Virus record (IMG/VR): IMGVR_UViG_3300035662_000089
Location: 1 to 35,618 of that record
Direction: 5' to 3' (one strand)
Length of the DNA stretch: 35,618 nucleotides
DNA from: a virus
Made by a program: the position numbers and the translations under genes. The notes under the pieces are model-generated. The model did not search any database and had not been told where the DNA came from. It saw only the letters and a program-made list of their open reading frames with translations. Each line of letters opens with the position of its first letter. Position 1 is the stretch's first letter. Positions 1 through 8,400 of the stretch are shown piece by piece.

Positions 1-19
1 TCGGCCCCTCCCTGTTCAC
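1..19 (-). CDS. Start of next gene, cut by window edge
   Basis: GTG at 19-17 overlaps the tape measure stop (GTGA), the same junction seen between most genes here. Only six codons remain (V N R E G P). The next gene would be the distal-tail-type protein. Joining the two window ends directly puts this frame out of phase with the partial gene at the right edge. Confidence 0.35.
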
Positions 20-1647
20 GAGCGCCACGACTTCCCGTTGCGCTTCTCGTACTGCTGGATCGCTGCCACGACGTCATGGCCGTTGCTGCCCGGCGGCATG
101 TTGATGGTGACGTTCACGCCGCCGCCGCCGAGCCGGTGGTTCGGGATGACGGTGCCGGACCGGCCGGGCACGATGACCTCCGGGCCACGCTCGCCGACGA
201 GGTAGGGCGTGCCAGCGGTCACCGGGCCGCCCATGGCGCGGCCTTCCATCTCGTTACGCAGACCGCCGCCGACGAGCTGGCCGCCGATCGACACGACACG
301 GTTGCGGGCCAACTGGTTCAGGCGGCTCTCAATGGCGGCGATGTTGCCTTCGTCGAGAGTGGCGATCATCTGCGCCTTCGTCTCGGGCGGCACGTTCTCT
401 AGCGCCATCACCATCTCGGCGATGTCTCGGGTGTAGTCGCGAGTCTCCTGGGCGCTGCGGCCCGTCTCAGAATGGTAGACGTACATCTTCTCGAAGAAGC
501 CGTCCCATGCGTCCTGCTGGTCAAGGCTGCCGAGGAACGCCTTGTAGGTGTCGTCAAGGTCGGCGGTTGCCGCCTCAAGATCCTCGACGTGTGTCGTTGC
601 AGTATCGACCGTCGGCACGACCCGCTCGGCGTACATCGCCGCCATTGCGGCGGCGGCATCGGTGCCCGCCTCGATGGCGGTGGTGGTTTCATCAGTGGCG
701 CCGACCAGCGCCTTTACTCCGGCCACGGCGCGACCCGTGACGTTGTCTGTTCCAGTGAGCTTCTCCGTAAACCAGTCGATTGCGTCGCCGGTCATGCCGA
801 ACGTCTTGGTGAGCTTGGTTGCCCATCCGGCCAGATCGGTGCCGGTCAGATCCTCGGCGGCGCCGCTGGCCGCTTGGAACGCGTCGGTCACTGTGCCGAT
901 GGTCTCGGCAGCATCAGACAGCGCCGGAACGAGAGACTCGCCGACGGTCATCATGACGGCCTGCAACTTGTCGTTCAGCTCGTCCATGCTGTCACGGAAC
1001 TTGCGAGCCTTCGCCAGTTCGTCTTCGTCGATCACCTGGGCGTCGGCGACGCCAGCGAGCGACGCCTTCAGCGCACTTGACCCCTGGCCGATCAGCTCGG
1101 CCATGCCCTGCCAGCCCTTGCCGAGCAACTGCGACGCAACACGCGCCCGCTCAGCCGGGTCCTCGATGGCGTTCAACCGGTCGACGACGTTCAGGAAGGT
1201 GCCGTTTACGTCGGTGGCGCCGGTGTTGGTCTTGGCGATCTCGACGCCGAGGTCAGTGAACAACTGCGGCGAAGCGCCGAGCGTCTTGTTCATCTTGCCG
1301 AGCGCCGTCTCGACGGTTCCGGCCTCGATTCCAATATCGCCCGCCACTTCGATGAGGCGGCTGGCCTCATCGACGGCCAGGCCGGTCGCGTCGCTGAACT
1401 GACCAGCGGCGAGCGCCGTGTCCTGGAACGCCTGCACCGACTTCACGCCGAAGGCGAGCAAGGCGGCGCCGGCGGCGACTGCAGCGTTGGCGAGGTTGTC
1501 CTGCAAGATCGTTCCGAGACCGGAGCCTGCGGTCTTGAGTTTGTTGACGGCGCCGTCGGCCTTGGCCACCTCGGTGCGCAACTTCTTCAGTCCGCTGTCG
1601 AACCCTTTGGCGTCGAGGTCGAACAGCGTAGTGATCCGGTTGGCCAT
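16..1647 (-). CDS. Tape measure protein (short)
   Basis: A 543-residue protein with helical, Ala-rich and coiled-coil regions (AGFDSGLKKLR-like start at 13-24, then long helices) and the usual C-terminal module GGPVTAGTPYLVGERGPEVI followed by VPGRSGTVIPN. At roughly 1.5 angstrom per residue it predicts a tail of about 80 nm, short for a siphovirus. It begins 11 bp after the upstream stop. Its TGA overlaps a GTG at 19 that may start the next gene. Confidence 0.88.
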   Translation of the reverse strand: MANRITTLFDLDAKGFDSGLKKLRTEVAKADGAVNKLKTAGSGLGTILQDNLANAAVAAGAALLAFGVKSVQAFQDTALAAGQFSDATGLAVDEASRLIEVAGDIGIEAGTVETALGKMNKTLGASPQLFTDLGVEIAKTNTGATDVNGTFLNVVDRLNAIEDPAERARVASQLLGKGWQGMAELIGQGSSALKASLAGVADAQVIDEDELAKARKFRDSMDELNDKLQAVMMTVGESLVPALSDAAETIGTVTDAFQAASGAAEDLTGTDLAGWATKLTKTFGMTGDAIDWFTEKLTGTDNVTGRAVAGVKALVGATDETTTAIEAGTDAAAAMAAMYAERVVPTVDTATTHVEDLEAATADLDDTYKAFLGSLDQQDAWDGFFEKMYVYHSETGRSAQETRDYTRDIAEMVMALENVPPETKAQMIATLDEGNIAAIESRLNQLARNRVVSIGGQLVGGGLRNEMEGRAMGGPVTAGTPYLVGERGPEVIVPGRSGTVIPNHRLGGGGVNVTINMPPGSNGHDVVAAIQQYEKRNGKSWRS

Positions 1648-1658
1648 GAATCACCGCC

Positions 1659-2177
1659 TCAGTCGACGTCGAAATACTTGCGGCTGGTGCGCCGTAGCCC
1701 TTTGACTGCGATCTCTTCGACGAGCCGCTCAGTCTGCTTGCGCGTCTCGGTCGCCGTTCCCTTGCCTCGGGTGTAGCCGTTCCACCGTTTGGCCTTGCGC
1801 TCGCGAACCTTGCGCAGCGAGCCGTCTTTCTTGCGGCCGGTGTTGCCGGTGCGCGTGTTCAGGCCCGGCCCGGCGAATCCGCCGGCATTGCCCTGGTTGC
1901 GGCCAACCTCAGCCACGGTCCACGGCCCGGCGCTGGTCTTGGTCGGGGTCAGCAAGGTTGCGCCGCTGCTCAACTCTTTGAGTTGCGTGTCAAGCGTTGG
2001 TGCCCATCCAGAGAACTTTGGATCACCGCCGAGGTCGGCCGAGGCGACACGGGTCGCAATCGACTGCATCGCCTCGGCCTGCTCGCGCGTGATCCTGCTC
2101 CGCTCGACCTTTTCCAACTCCTTGCCGAACTTCGCCAGTTCCCGCTCGAAAGCAGCGAGCGAGTTGAACGTCACCAT
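1659..2177 (-). CDS. Tail assembly region protein, 172 aa
   Basis: ATG 2177 or GTG 2174 (GTGA overlap) may start it. A helical N-terminus (FERELAKFGKELEKVERS) is followed by a Gly-rich, basic centre (GNAGGFAGPGLNTRTGNTGR, KKDGSLRKVRERKAKRW) and a helical end. It sits where tail assembly chaperones or HK97 gp10-like proteins are encoded, directly before the tape measure. No slippery frameshift motif was noticed. The role is inferred from place only. Confidence 0.5.
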   Translation of the reverse strand: MVTFNSLAAFERELAKFGKELEKVERSRITREQAEAMQSIATRVASADLGGDPKFSGWAPTLDTQLKELSSGATLLTPTKTSAGPWTVAEVGRNQGNAGGFAGPGLNTRTGNTGRKKDGSLRKVRERKAKRWNGYTRGKGTATETRKQTERLVEEIAVKGLRRTSRKYFDVD

Positions 2178-2596
2178 GTGTTATTCGTAACGGCGCCGGT
2201 CACCTGCAGCGATGCCGACAACTCGACACGGCCGCCGACCGACGACGACAGCGACACGCTCGTCACCCACGCCTCGGCGGTGACACGGGCCTCGCCCGAC
2301 ACCGACCCGCCCGGCCCCCACAGGATCGTCATCGTCGACGAACCCGCCGACTGCGCCGCCTTCACGCCGGTCAGCAACGAGAACATCGGGGCGTCGTAAG
2401 GGCCGCTGATCGAGACGGTGTCGCCGTCGGTGAGGCCGTTGATGAACGCCTTGGCGGCGGTGCCGAAGGCGCTGACGTCCTGCGTCTCGACCGACTGCGG
2501 CCAGTCGAACGAGTCAGCGAAGCGTGAGACGTTGGTGCCGGCGCCGTTGACGCCGTCGAGTGCGATGAAGGTGGTGGTACCTGCACGGAAAGCCAT
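2171..2596 (-). CDS. Second tail-tube-like protein
   Basis: A 141-residue protein; ATG 2596 follows AAGGAG. FGTAAKAFINGLTDGDTVSI and the end RVELSASLQVTGAVTNNTW match tail tube folds, in which the final strands join neighbouring subunits. It is shorter than the upstream protein and lacks its C-terminal domain. Whether it forms the tube itself or a different ring is unclear. Confidence 0.65.
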   Translation of the reverse strand: MAFRAGTTTFIALDGVNGAGTNVSRFADSFDWPQSVETQDVSAFGTAAKAFINGLTDGDTVSISGPYDAPMFSLLTGVKAAQSAGSSTMTILWGPGGSVSGEARVTAEAWVTSVSLSSSVGGRVELSASLQVTGAVTNNTW

Positions 2597-2629
2597 GATC
2601 GGGACTCCTTGGTGATGGGGGTGGTGTGA

Positions 2630-3352
2630 TTAGCGGCGAGCGAACGACACGAACCGAGTGGTCGAGCCGGTGCCCGTCACGTCGTCGACCACCCGGAGGT
2701 ATCGACGGACCGTTGTGCCAGCGGCGACCTCGACACGTTCCGAGGTGACGCCGGTGTAGGTGGCGAAGGTGGCCAGCGTCGCCCAGCCGGTCGAACCGTC
2801 GACGCTGTGCTCGATGCTGCAGGCGTTGCTGGTCAGGCCGGAGAACGCCGTGACGTGGATGTGCGCCACGCCACCGTTGGCTGTGGCGGCCGTCTGGTCG
2901 CGTGCGGTGCCAGTGGTGTCGGCGCTGATGGCGGTGAAGTCCTCGACCACCAGGCCGACGTCGAAGTTGCCGGTCGACTGGAACGCCGCCGAGCACGTCA
3001 CCAGATCCGATACCGACGATGCGCCGGTGAAGTTGCCGAGGTGAGCGTTCACCATCACGGCCACTTCGCCGACAGCAAACCCGTCAGGGCACAACGTCAG
3101 CGGGTACGGCCCGGTCGCCTTCTGCGACTTGAACGCGTCGAACTGCAGCGCCGTGGTGCCGACGGTGTCGAACAGCATGTCGAGCGACCCGGACGACTCG
3201 TCCTGCCCGACGACGAACGTCTTGGCGGTGTCGGTCAGCACCGTCGTGTCGAGCGCAACGGTCTGCGCCGTGAGCGAGTAGCCCTTGGTGTAGCCGGAAG
3301 CGTTGAGCAGCCCTACGGCGACCCTGCTGGCTTGAGCGGTCTTCATTGCCAT
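2630..3352 (-). CDS. Major tail tube protein
   Basis: A 240-residue tail protein. The N-terminal portion is beta-rich; the C-terminal domain, from about 155, has GGVAHIHVTAFSGLTSNACS and HSVDGSTGWATL, then YLRVVDDVTGTGSTTRFVSF with a final ARR, a pattern well known from actinophage major tail proteins. It follows the tail-completion gene (TGATG) and precedes another tube-like protein. Confidence 0.75.
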   Translation of the reverse strand: MAMKTAQASRVAVGLLNASGYTKGYSLTAQTVALDTTVLTDTAKTFVVGQDESSGSLDMLFDTVGTTALQFDAFKSQKATGPYPLTLCPDGFAVGEVAVMVNAHLGNFTGASSVSDLVTCSAAFQSTGNFDVGLVVEDFTAISADTTGTARDQTAATANGGVAHIHVTAFSGLTSNACSIEHSVDGSTGWATLATFATYTGVTSERVEVAAGTTVRRYLRVVDDVTGTGSTTRFVSFARR

Positions 3353-3756
3353 CAGAACACGACCTCCACGTCGAGCGGCACGGCTAGGTAGTTTGACTCA
3401 CCCTGCGACGACGCCGTGACTTCGCCGATGCGGATGACCTGCACGTAGTCGATGTCGACGCTCGACCAGTTGGCGTCGTCTTGGATCGCTGCCACGACCG
3501 ACCCGGCGCCGCTCAGTTCGCAGTAGTCGTCAAGCAGTATCTGCGCCGTGCGCTCATTGGTCCGGTCGGCGTAGATGGTGACGGTGAACTGGTAGGCGGC
3601 CCTGTTCGACGTGAACACCAGCCGAGGGTCGAACTCTCGTCGAGTGATGATGGCGATCGGTGCGGTGAATGTGTCCTGCCACATCGGCGCCGAACGAAGC
3701 CCGGTCACGGCGATGGCGTCGGCGAGCGCCGAGCGCACGTCTTGCACCGTCGGCAT
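3352..3756 (-). CDS. Tail terminator/completion-like protein
   Basis: A 134-residue protein with the order expected for a tail completion protein: an N-terminal helix (TVQDVRSALADAIAVTGL), a beta hairpin (TAPIAIITRREFDPRLVFT), and strands ending LAVPLDVEVVF. It sits between connector and tail tube, where the terminator is encoded in HK97-like phages. ATG 3756 overlaps the connector stop. Family by position and pattern. Confidence 0.65.
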   Translation of the reverse strand: MPTVQDVRSALADAIAVTGLRSAPMWQDTFTAPIAIITRREFDPRLVFTSNRAAYQFTVTIYADRTNERTAQILLDDYCELSGAGSVVAAIQDDANWSSVDIDYVQVIRIGEVTASSQGESNYLAVPLDVEVVF

Positions 3757-4388
3757 CAGCCGACCCTCGGCTTGCAGTACGGCTCGAGGAGCGCCGCTGC
3801 GATCGGGTTGATCGTGCGACCGACCCGCATGGCAGCGCCGGCGTTGGCGAACTCGGTCACACCGAACACAGCGTCCGCCGACTTGAACAGCATGGCCGAC
3901 TGCACGAGACACGCCTTCTTCACGTCGTCGGGGATCGCTGGCCAGCCGAAGCGAGCCGTGACGCGTACGCCAGGTCGGCCCGACTGCGACATCGGGAAGT
4001 TGCCGTTGATCGCATCGACCAACACGATCTCGTCGTACGGCCATACCGGCACCCGGTCGAAGGCGTTGAGCGGCCGCAGGATGAAGTCGGTCGAGATGGT
4101 CAGCGTCGTCTCGAACACGCCATCGTCATCGTCGTCGACCTGGACGACCAGCCCGGTCACCGTGGAGATGTCGTCAACCTCGCAGCGCCGGTGGTCGTTG
4201 GCGTAGAACTCGCGAGTGTGCGTGCCCGCTTCGCGCCAGAAGAACCGGCCGCAGTGGGCGTCGATCTGGCGGGACGCTGCAGCAATGGCGACCTCGAGCC
4301 GGGTGTCGTCGGCCGTGTCGGTCAGCGTCGGGATGCGCAGCTCTGGCTTCAGTTCGGCGAGGGTGCAGTACCCGTTGGTAATGGCCAT
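3756..4388 (-). CDS. Head-tail connector (gp6-like)
   Basis: A 210-residue protein starting AITNGYCTLAELKPELRI, followed by DDTRLEVAIAAASRQIDAHC and FF, the typical start of gp6-like head-tail connectors that form a ring under the portal. The second half contains FGWPAIPDDVKKACLVQSAM, also usual for the family. It follows the methyltransferase cassette and precedes the tail-completion gene with a TGATG overlap. Confidence 0.85.
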   Translation of the reverse strand: MAITNGYCTLAELKPELRIPTLTDTADDTRLEVAIAAASRQIDAHCGRFFWREAGTHTREFYANDHRRCEVDDISTVTGLVVQVDDDDDGVFETTLTISTDFILRPLNAFDRVPVWPYDEIVLVDAINGNFPMSQSGRPGVRVTARFGWPAIPDDVKKACLVQSAMLFKSADAVFGVTEFANAGAAMRVGRTINPIAAALLEPYCKPRVG

Positions 4389-4389
4389 G

Positions 4390-4938
4390 TCACTCCTCAG
4401 GAACTCGGATCACGGCGAACCCCCAGCAGTCGGGGAAGTTGTGCCATTGCCAACCGGTCTCGGCGATGAACTCGGTGACCGCCTTCTTCACCGGGTACAG
4501 CGGCCGGGGCGGTGCGCCTTCGGGCGTCGGTAGCTCGGTGTCGTGCAGGCAGATGACGCCGCCGGGACGCACCAGCCAGCGGTAGATCGCCAACTCCTGC
4601 ACCGTGTGGTCCCAATGGTGACTGGTGTCGATGAACACGATGTCGGCCGGGTCGAGCGCCGCCACCAGTGCCGGGTCGGTGTCGTCGCCCTGGACGTGAG
4701 TCCAGTTGTCGTGCTCACCGATGGCCGGTGCTGCGTCCAGGTCGACCGACGTGAGCCGACCGCCGGTGCGCTGCAATGCGTGCAGCCAGGCGATCGTCGA
4801 CACGCCCGACCGAGAGCCGAGCTCGAGCACGTGCTGGGCGTCGAGTTGTTCGACGAGTTGCACCATCCGAGGAAGGTGCAGGTAGATGTCCGATGGCGTC
4901 TTGCACGCCTCGGCGTACTGCAGGTCGAGCAGGTTCAT
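4390..4938 (-). CDS. Class I SAM methyltransferase 2
   Basis: A 182-residue methyltransferase with motif I HVLELGSRSGVSTIAWL, acid loop TSVDLDAAP, and IVFIDTSHHWDHTVQEL followed by RPGGVICLHD. It resembles the upstream methyltransferase in plan, but the sequences differ, so the pair could act on different positions. ATG 4938 gives an ATGA overlap; GTG 4950 is another possible start. It closes the cassette, right before the connector gene. Confidence 0.82.
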   Translation of the reverse strand: MNLLDLQYAEACKTPSDIYLHLPRMVQLVEQLDAQHVLELGSRSGVSTIAWLHALQRTGGRLTSVDLDAAPAIGEHDNWTHVQGDDTDPALVAALDPADIVFIDTSHHWDHTVQELAIYRWLVRPGGVICLHDTELPTPEGAPPRPLYPVKKAVTEFIAETGWQWHNFPDCWGFAVIRVPEE

Positions 4939-5477
4939 CGCTTCCACCACCAGACAGACGTGCCGATCTCCACCTGGACATCGACCGGGCGAAGGTGCCG
5001 GGCGATGCCCTGACGGACCGGCGGGTGCATGACGTCGTCACCGCAGATGATCCCGCCCTCGGCAAGCCAGGGCAGCACGGCGGCGATGTTGTCGGCCACC
5101 TCGGCCTCAGTGTGTTCGGCGTCGATGAACACGAACGCCAGCGGCGAAGCCTTGTCAGCGAAGAACTCTCGCCAGCCCACCCGGTGAGCGATCACGTTGC
5201 CGTCGGTGAACTCGTCGACGTTGCGTTGCCACTGGGCGAACACGTCACGCTCGGCGGCCAGGGTGCTGCTGATTTCGCCGGGCGAACCGGCCCAGGTGTC
5301 GACGGCGTGGAGCGGGCGAGGGTTGATCGCTTTTGCCAGTGCGCACGTCGAGCGACCGGTCCACGATCCGACCTCGACGATCAGTCCGGGGACGTCGGCG
5401 ACGCTGCGCGCCAGGTCGGCGACCGCCCGCTGCGACGCCACGCTGAACCATTCCTCGCCGAACGGGTCGGCGCTCAT
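4935..5477 (-). CDS. Class I SAM methyltransferase 1
   Basis: A 180-residue methyltransferase (Methyltransf_24-like). Motif I is LIVEVGSWTGRSTCALA and the acid loop HAVDTW follows; FVFIDAEHTEAEVADNIA and LAEGGIICGDD are the later strands. ATG 5477 overlaps the previous stop. Family members often methylate sugars or small acceptors. Next to two glycosyltransferases, O-methylation of the glycan is a reasonable inference. Confidence 0.85.
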   Translation of the reverse strand: MSADPFGEEWFSVASQRAVADLARSVADVPGLIVEVGSWTGRSTCALAKAINPRPLHAVDTWAGSPGEISSTLAAERDVFAQWQRNVDEFTDGNVIAHRVGWREFFADKASPLAFVFIDAEHTEAEVADNIAAVLPWLAEGGIICGDDVMHPPVRQGIARHLRPVDVQVEIGTSVWWWKR

Positions 5478-6277
5478 CGGGGCCGATACCACGACGCCGG
5501 GGCGTGGCCCTCCACGATCCATCTCGGCCAGGTGTCGTCGACGTCGACCGGCGTCATCTTCGTGCCGTCGACGTGGATGCCGTCACGGTAGAAGGTGTCT
5601 CGCTCGAGGCCGTCTCGGATCTGATCCTCAACCTCGGGATGGCAGAAACTGCCAACCTTGCGGATCGCTGCTTCGGGTCCACCGAGCCACGACAGGTGCC
5701 AGCCGACGTCCTGCAGGTGCGGCGGGCAGAGTGCCGTCATCCGCACGTCGCGCATGTACGAGAATCGGCGCGCCTCGGGGAACTTGGCGAGGTGGCCCAC
5801 CGTGGCGGCGACGGTGCCGTACCACGGGTGCGGGTACAGCCAGTCGACGGCCCAGAAATGCCCTCGCTGACCGAACGACCAGAACCCCTGCGGGCGACAG
5901 TTGCGAGCGTGCAATGCCCTCGGGATCTCGTCGACATCGGACTGCAGAATCACGTCATGATCGCTCAAGTCGAGCCGTGCGAGCCCTCGGCCGATGAATT
6001 CGCGCTGTGCGTGCTCACGTGCCCAGGGGTCGTTGTCCTGCGCCTTGCTCGGCATCTCGCCCTCGTCGACGACGACGTGGACGATCTTGTCTGCCCAGGG
6101 GGCGAACCGTTCGGCGTGCTCGGCGTACCACAGCGGCTTGGCGTGGTCCTGGTGGTCGCGTGTGGCCTCGACGAGCACGAAGGCGTCGATGGAGTCGTAC
6201 AGCTCGACCAGTCGGCATTCGAGGATGTCGTGCTCGTTGTTGAACGGGAAGGCGTCGATGACCTTCGGGCGGGTCAC
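5474..6277 (-). CDS. Glycosyltransferase family 17-like protein
   Basis: A 267-residue protein from GTG 6277 (GTGA overlap). DAFPFNNEHDILECRLVELY, then DAFVLVEATRDHQDHAKPLW and ILQSDVDEIPRA (with the DxDE metal-binding acids), are typical of GT17, related to beta-1,4-N-acetylglucosaminyltransferases. HLSWLGG and FCHPEV also match. It presumably extends or caps the glycan begun by the preceding enzyme. The family is clear; the donor is inferred. Confidence 0.85.
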   Translation of the reverse strand: MTRPKVIDAFPFNNEHDILECRLVELYDSIDAFVLVEATRDHQDHAKPLWYAEHAERFAPWADKIVHVVVDEGEMPSKAQDNDPWAREHAQREFIGRGLARLDLSDHDVILQSDVDEIPRALHARNCRPQGFWSFGQRGHFWAVDWLYPHPWYGTVAATVGHLAKFPEARRFSYMRDVRMTALCPPHLQDVGWHLSWLGGPEAAIRKVGSFCHPEVEDQIRDGLERDTFYRDGIHVDGTKMTPVDVDDTWPRWIVEGHAPASWYRPR

Positions 6278-8106
6278 TTGCGGCCCGCCTTGTAGCCAGC
6301 GATGATCGGCACCCGGCTCATCCACGTCTTGCGGTCGGCCTCGCTGGCGTCGACTGCCGCCATGTAGATCGGGTCGGCCTCGCGTGCGGACTCGTTGCCG
6401 TCGTAGCCCGGATGGTGGTGAATCACCCGGCAGTCGTGGGCATGGCCGTAGACCCCTCGCGCCTTGGCGAGTTCGATGACCTCCTTGTCGGAGTACCAGT
6501 GCCGGTACGCCTCGGAGATGGCCACGCCGGGGCCGTCAAGGGTGGAGCCCTCGTCGTCGATGTAGCTGCGCCGGATCAGGAAGTGATCGGCGTGCGAGCC
6601 CTTCGCCACGGCAGGGTTGCGGACCCGACCGACCTCGGAGTCGTTGGTGCCGACCACGTCGAAGCGGTCGGTGAGCGCCTGCGCAGCCTCAAACCATCCA
6701 GGCGTGAACTCGCAATCGTCGCCGACGATCAGCACCCAATCGGCCGACGACTTGCGGACACAGTCGTTCACGTTCTCGGCGTAGGTCTTGCCTTCCTCAC
6801 CCTCGACGAGCCAGCACGCCGTCGCCGGCGCCGTTGCCCACAGCGATTCCCAGAATCGATCGCGATTCGCCTCCCGCATCAGCGGCACGATCACGTCGCA
6901 CCGCTCCATCGGCGGCTTGTCAGCGGCCGGCGGCTGCGGCTCGAGGTTGGCGATGAGCGGTTGCCAGTACGAGGCCCAGACCTTCTCGACGTCGTACTCC
7001 GCAGCGAAGCCGATGCTGAGTTCGGCGATCTGCGCCAGGTCGGCCTCGTACGCCTGGCAGAGCTTGTGGTACACGTCGATGGTCGAGGCGGCCAGGTAGC
7101 TCGCCGCCTGCGGTGCGTCCCATTCGAGCTGCCCGGTGACCGACCAGCCGTAGCCGATCAGTTCGCTCTGCGCCGAGAAGTCCGAGGCGATGACGGGCGT
7201 GCCGCACGCCTGCGCCTCGATCATCGGCACGCAGAACCCCTCGCCCCGACTCGGAGCGAGCAGCACGTCGCAGCTGCTGTAGAGCGCCGCCATCATCTTC
7301 GGCGAGAAGCCGATGCGGTGGGCGTAGGCGTCGGTGAAGATCAGCGCGTGCATCGGGATGGCTGCGTGCTTGGCGAGTTCGATCAGGTCGATGCCGCTGC
7401 CGTCCATGCCGAACCGGTCGGAGTGCACGACGAGCACGGCGTCCTGGTGGTCTTTCCAGAATGCACCGAAGGCACGGAAGGCTTCATTGAAGCCCTTGCG
7501 GTCCTTCGGGTCTTTGTTCATCGCGACCATCAGCACGGCAAAGGCGTTCTGCGGGATGCCGAACACCGTGCGGGCGTCCTGCGTCTCGCCGTTGATCTCG
7601 AGGTGCGTGGTCGGCTTGTAGTCGGCGGTGTCGACGGCGAGCGGGGCGTACAGCGGGTCCAGTCCGGCCTCGATGAGTTGCTGCTCACCGAACCGGGACA
7701 TCGCCACCGGGGTGGCGCCCGAGCGGTGGAAGAACTTCACCACGGCCGGCGGTGCGGGGAAGTGGTCGACGGGCGTCCAGGCGAGCACCTTCAGGTCATC
7801 CATCGGCACCCGACCGAGCACCCACACGTCAGTCAGCGGGATGATCCAGCCCGACGACAGGTCACCTTCGAAGAAGTGCTCGGCGTGGCCGCGCAGGATG
7901 TCGATCGAGTTCTCCAGCCGACCAGACGGGTACAGCGTGACCGGCCCGTAGGGCGTCGGCCACTGCTTCACGCCGATCTGGTGGCCGTAGGTGCAGGCGA
8001 CGGCGACGTCATGGCCGTCTCGCTTGAGACGGGTGACGAGGTGTCGGCACTGCACGCCGTAGCCGGTGGGCGAGTCGGGCGAGTTGGCGTGGATCAAGAA
8101 CTTCAT
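6274..8106 (-). CDS. Two-domain glycosyltransferase (GT4 + GT2-like)
   Basis: A 610-residue fusion. Residues 1-385 are a GT-B, family-4-like enzyme: HANSPDSPTGYG at the N-terminus and APSRGEGFCVPMIEAQACGT (284-303), with the Ex7E pair Glu289 and Glu297 and a GTPVIAS turn. Residues about 402-600 look like a GT-A, family-2-like domain: DVIVPLMREANRDRF at the start and VGDDCEFTPGW (461-471) with the DxD-type acids. Such an enzyme could add two sugars in turn. It opens a four-gene cassette inserted in the structural operon. Acceptor and sugars are unknown; virion protein is the main candidate. Confidence 0.85.
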   Translation of the reverse strand: MKFLIHANSPDSPTGYGVQCRHLVTRLKRDGHDVAVACTYGHQIGVKQWPTPYGPVTLYPSGRLENSIDILRGHAEHFFEGDLSSGWIIPLTDVWVLGRVPMDDLKVLAWTPVDHFPAPPAVVKFFHRSGATPVAMSRFGEQQLIEAGLDPLYAPLAVDTADYKPTTHLEINGETQDARTVFGIPQNAFAVLMVAMNKDPKDRKGFNEAFRAFGAFWKDHQDAVLVVHSDRFGMDGSGIDLIELAKHAAIPMHALIFTDAYAHRIGFSPKMMAALYSSCDVLLAPSRGEGFCVPMIEAQACGTPVIASDFSAQSELIGYGWSVTGQLEWDAPQAASYLAASTIDVYHKLCQAYEADLAQIAELSIGFAAEYDVEKVWASYWQPLIANLEPQPPAADKPPMERCDVIVPLMREANRDRFWESLWATAPATACWLVEGEEGKTYAENVNDCVRKSSADWVLIVGDDCEFTPGWFEAAQALTDRFDVVGTNDSEVGRVRNPAVAKGSHADHFLIRRSYIDDEGSTLDGPGVAISEAYRHWYSDKEVIELAKARGVYGHAHDCRVIHHHPGYDGNESAREADPIYMAAVDASEADRKTWMSRVPIIAGYKAGRK

Positions 8107-8282
8107 GCGGCACCCACCCGGGCGGCGTGCGTGCGGTACTCGATGCGCTGGCCGACGGTGATGGTGCCGACGAGCACGAACTCGGGACCGTCAGCGGCGA
8201 CGGAGACGACCTGCTCGCCATCTCGTTCGACGGCGTGCAAGTCCTCGTGCATGGTGGCGCGAGGGATGCGGTGAATGGGCAT
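8103..8282 (-). CDS. Small hypothetical protein, 59 aa
   Basis: ATG 8282 follows GGAGG by five bases. It has a short basic N-terminus (HRIPRATMHEDLHAVERDGE) and two or three likely strands (EQVVSVAADGPEFVLVGTIT, then VGQRIEYRTHAARVG). It is coupled to the glycosyltransferase by ATGA. A small capsid decoration protein is possible, but nothing identifies it. Confidence 0.55.
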   Translation of the reverse strand: MPIHRIPRATMHEDLHAVERDGEQVVSVAADGPEFVLVGTITVGQRIEYRTHAARVGAA

Positions 8283-8320
8283 GGTTCCTCCGGGCAGGGG
8301 ATGGGGTAAGGGGGATGGCC

Positions 8321-8371
8321 CCCGGGCAGGAGAGCGGGGCGCCGCGGCACCTGGCGCTTCTCCTGCCCGGG
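8321..8371 (-). terminator. Large hairpin downstream of capsid gene
   Basis: Perfect 13-bp arms (8321-8333 with 8359-8371, CCCGGGCAGGAGA and its complement) around a 25-base centre that can itself pair GCGCC with GGCGC. It starts 30 bp after the capsid stop and ends before the next ribosome-binding site. There is no T-run, so it may be a partial terminator or an mRNA-stabilising hairpin. Confidence 0.6.
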
Positions 8372-8400
8372 AGATCGACAACGCTGGGGGCGTTGGAAGG

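Noticed and set aside
6412-8274. Long open frame on the plus strand (620 codons)
   Set aside because: It is opposite the glycosyltransferase with recognisable GT4 motifs. The plus-strand product has no motif and no ribosome-binding site.
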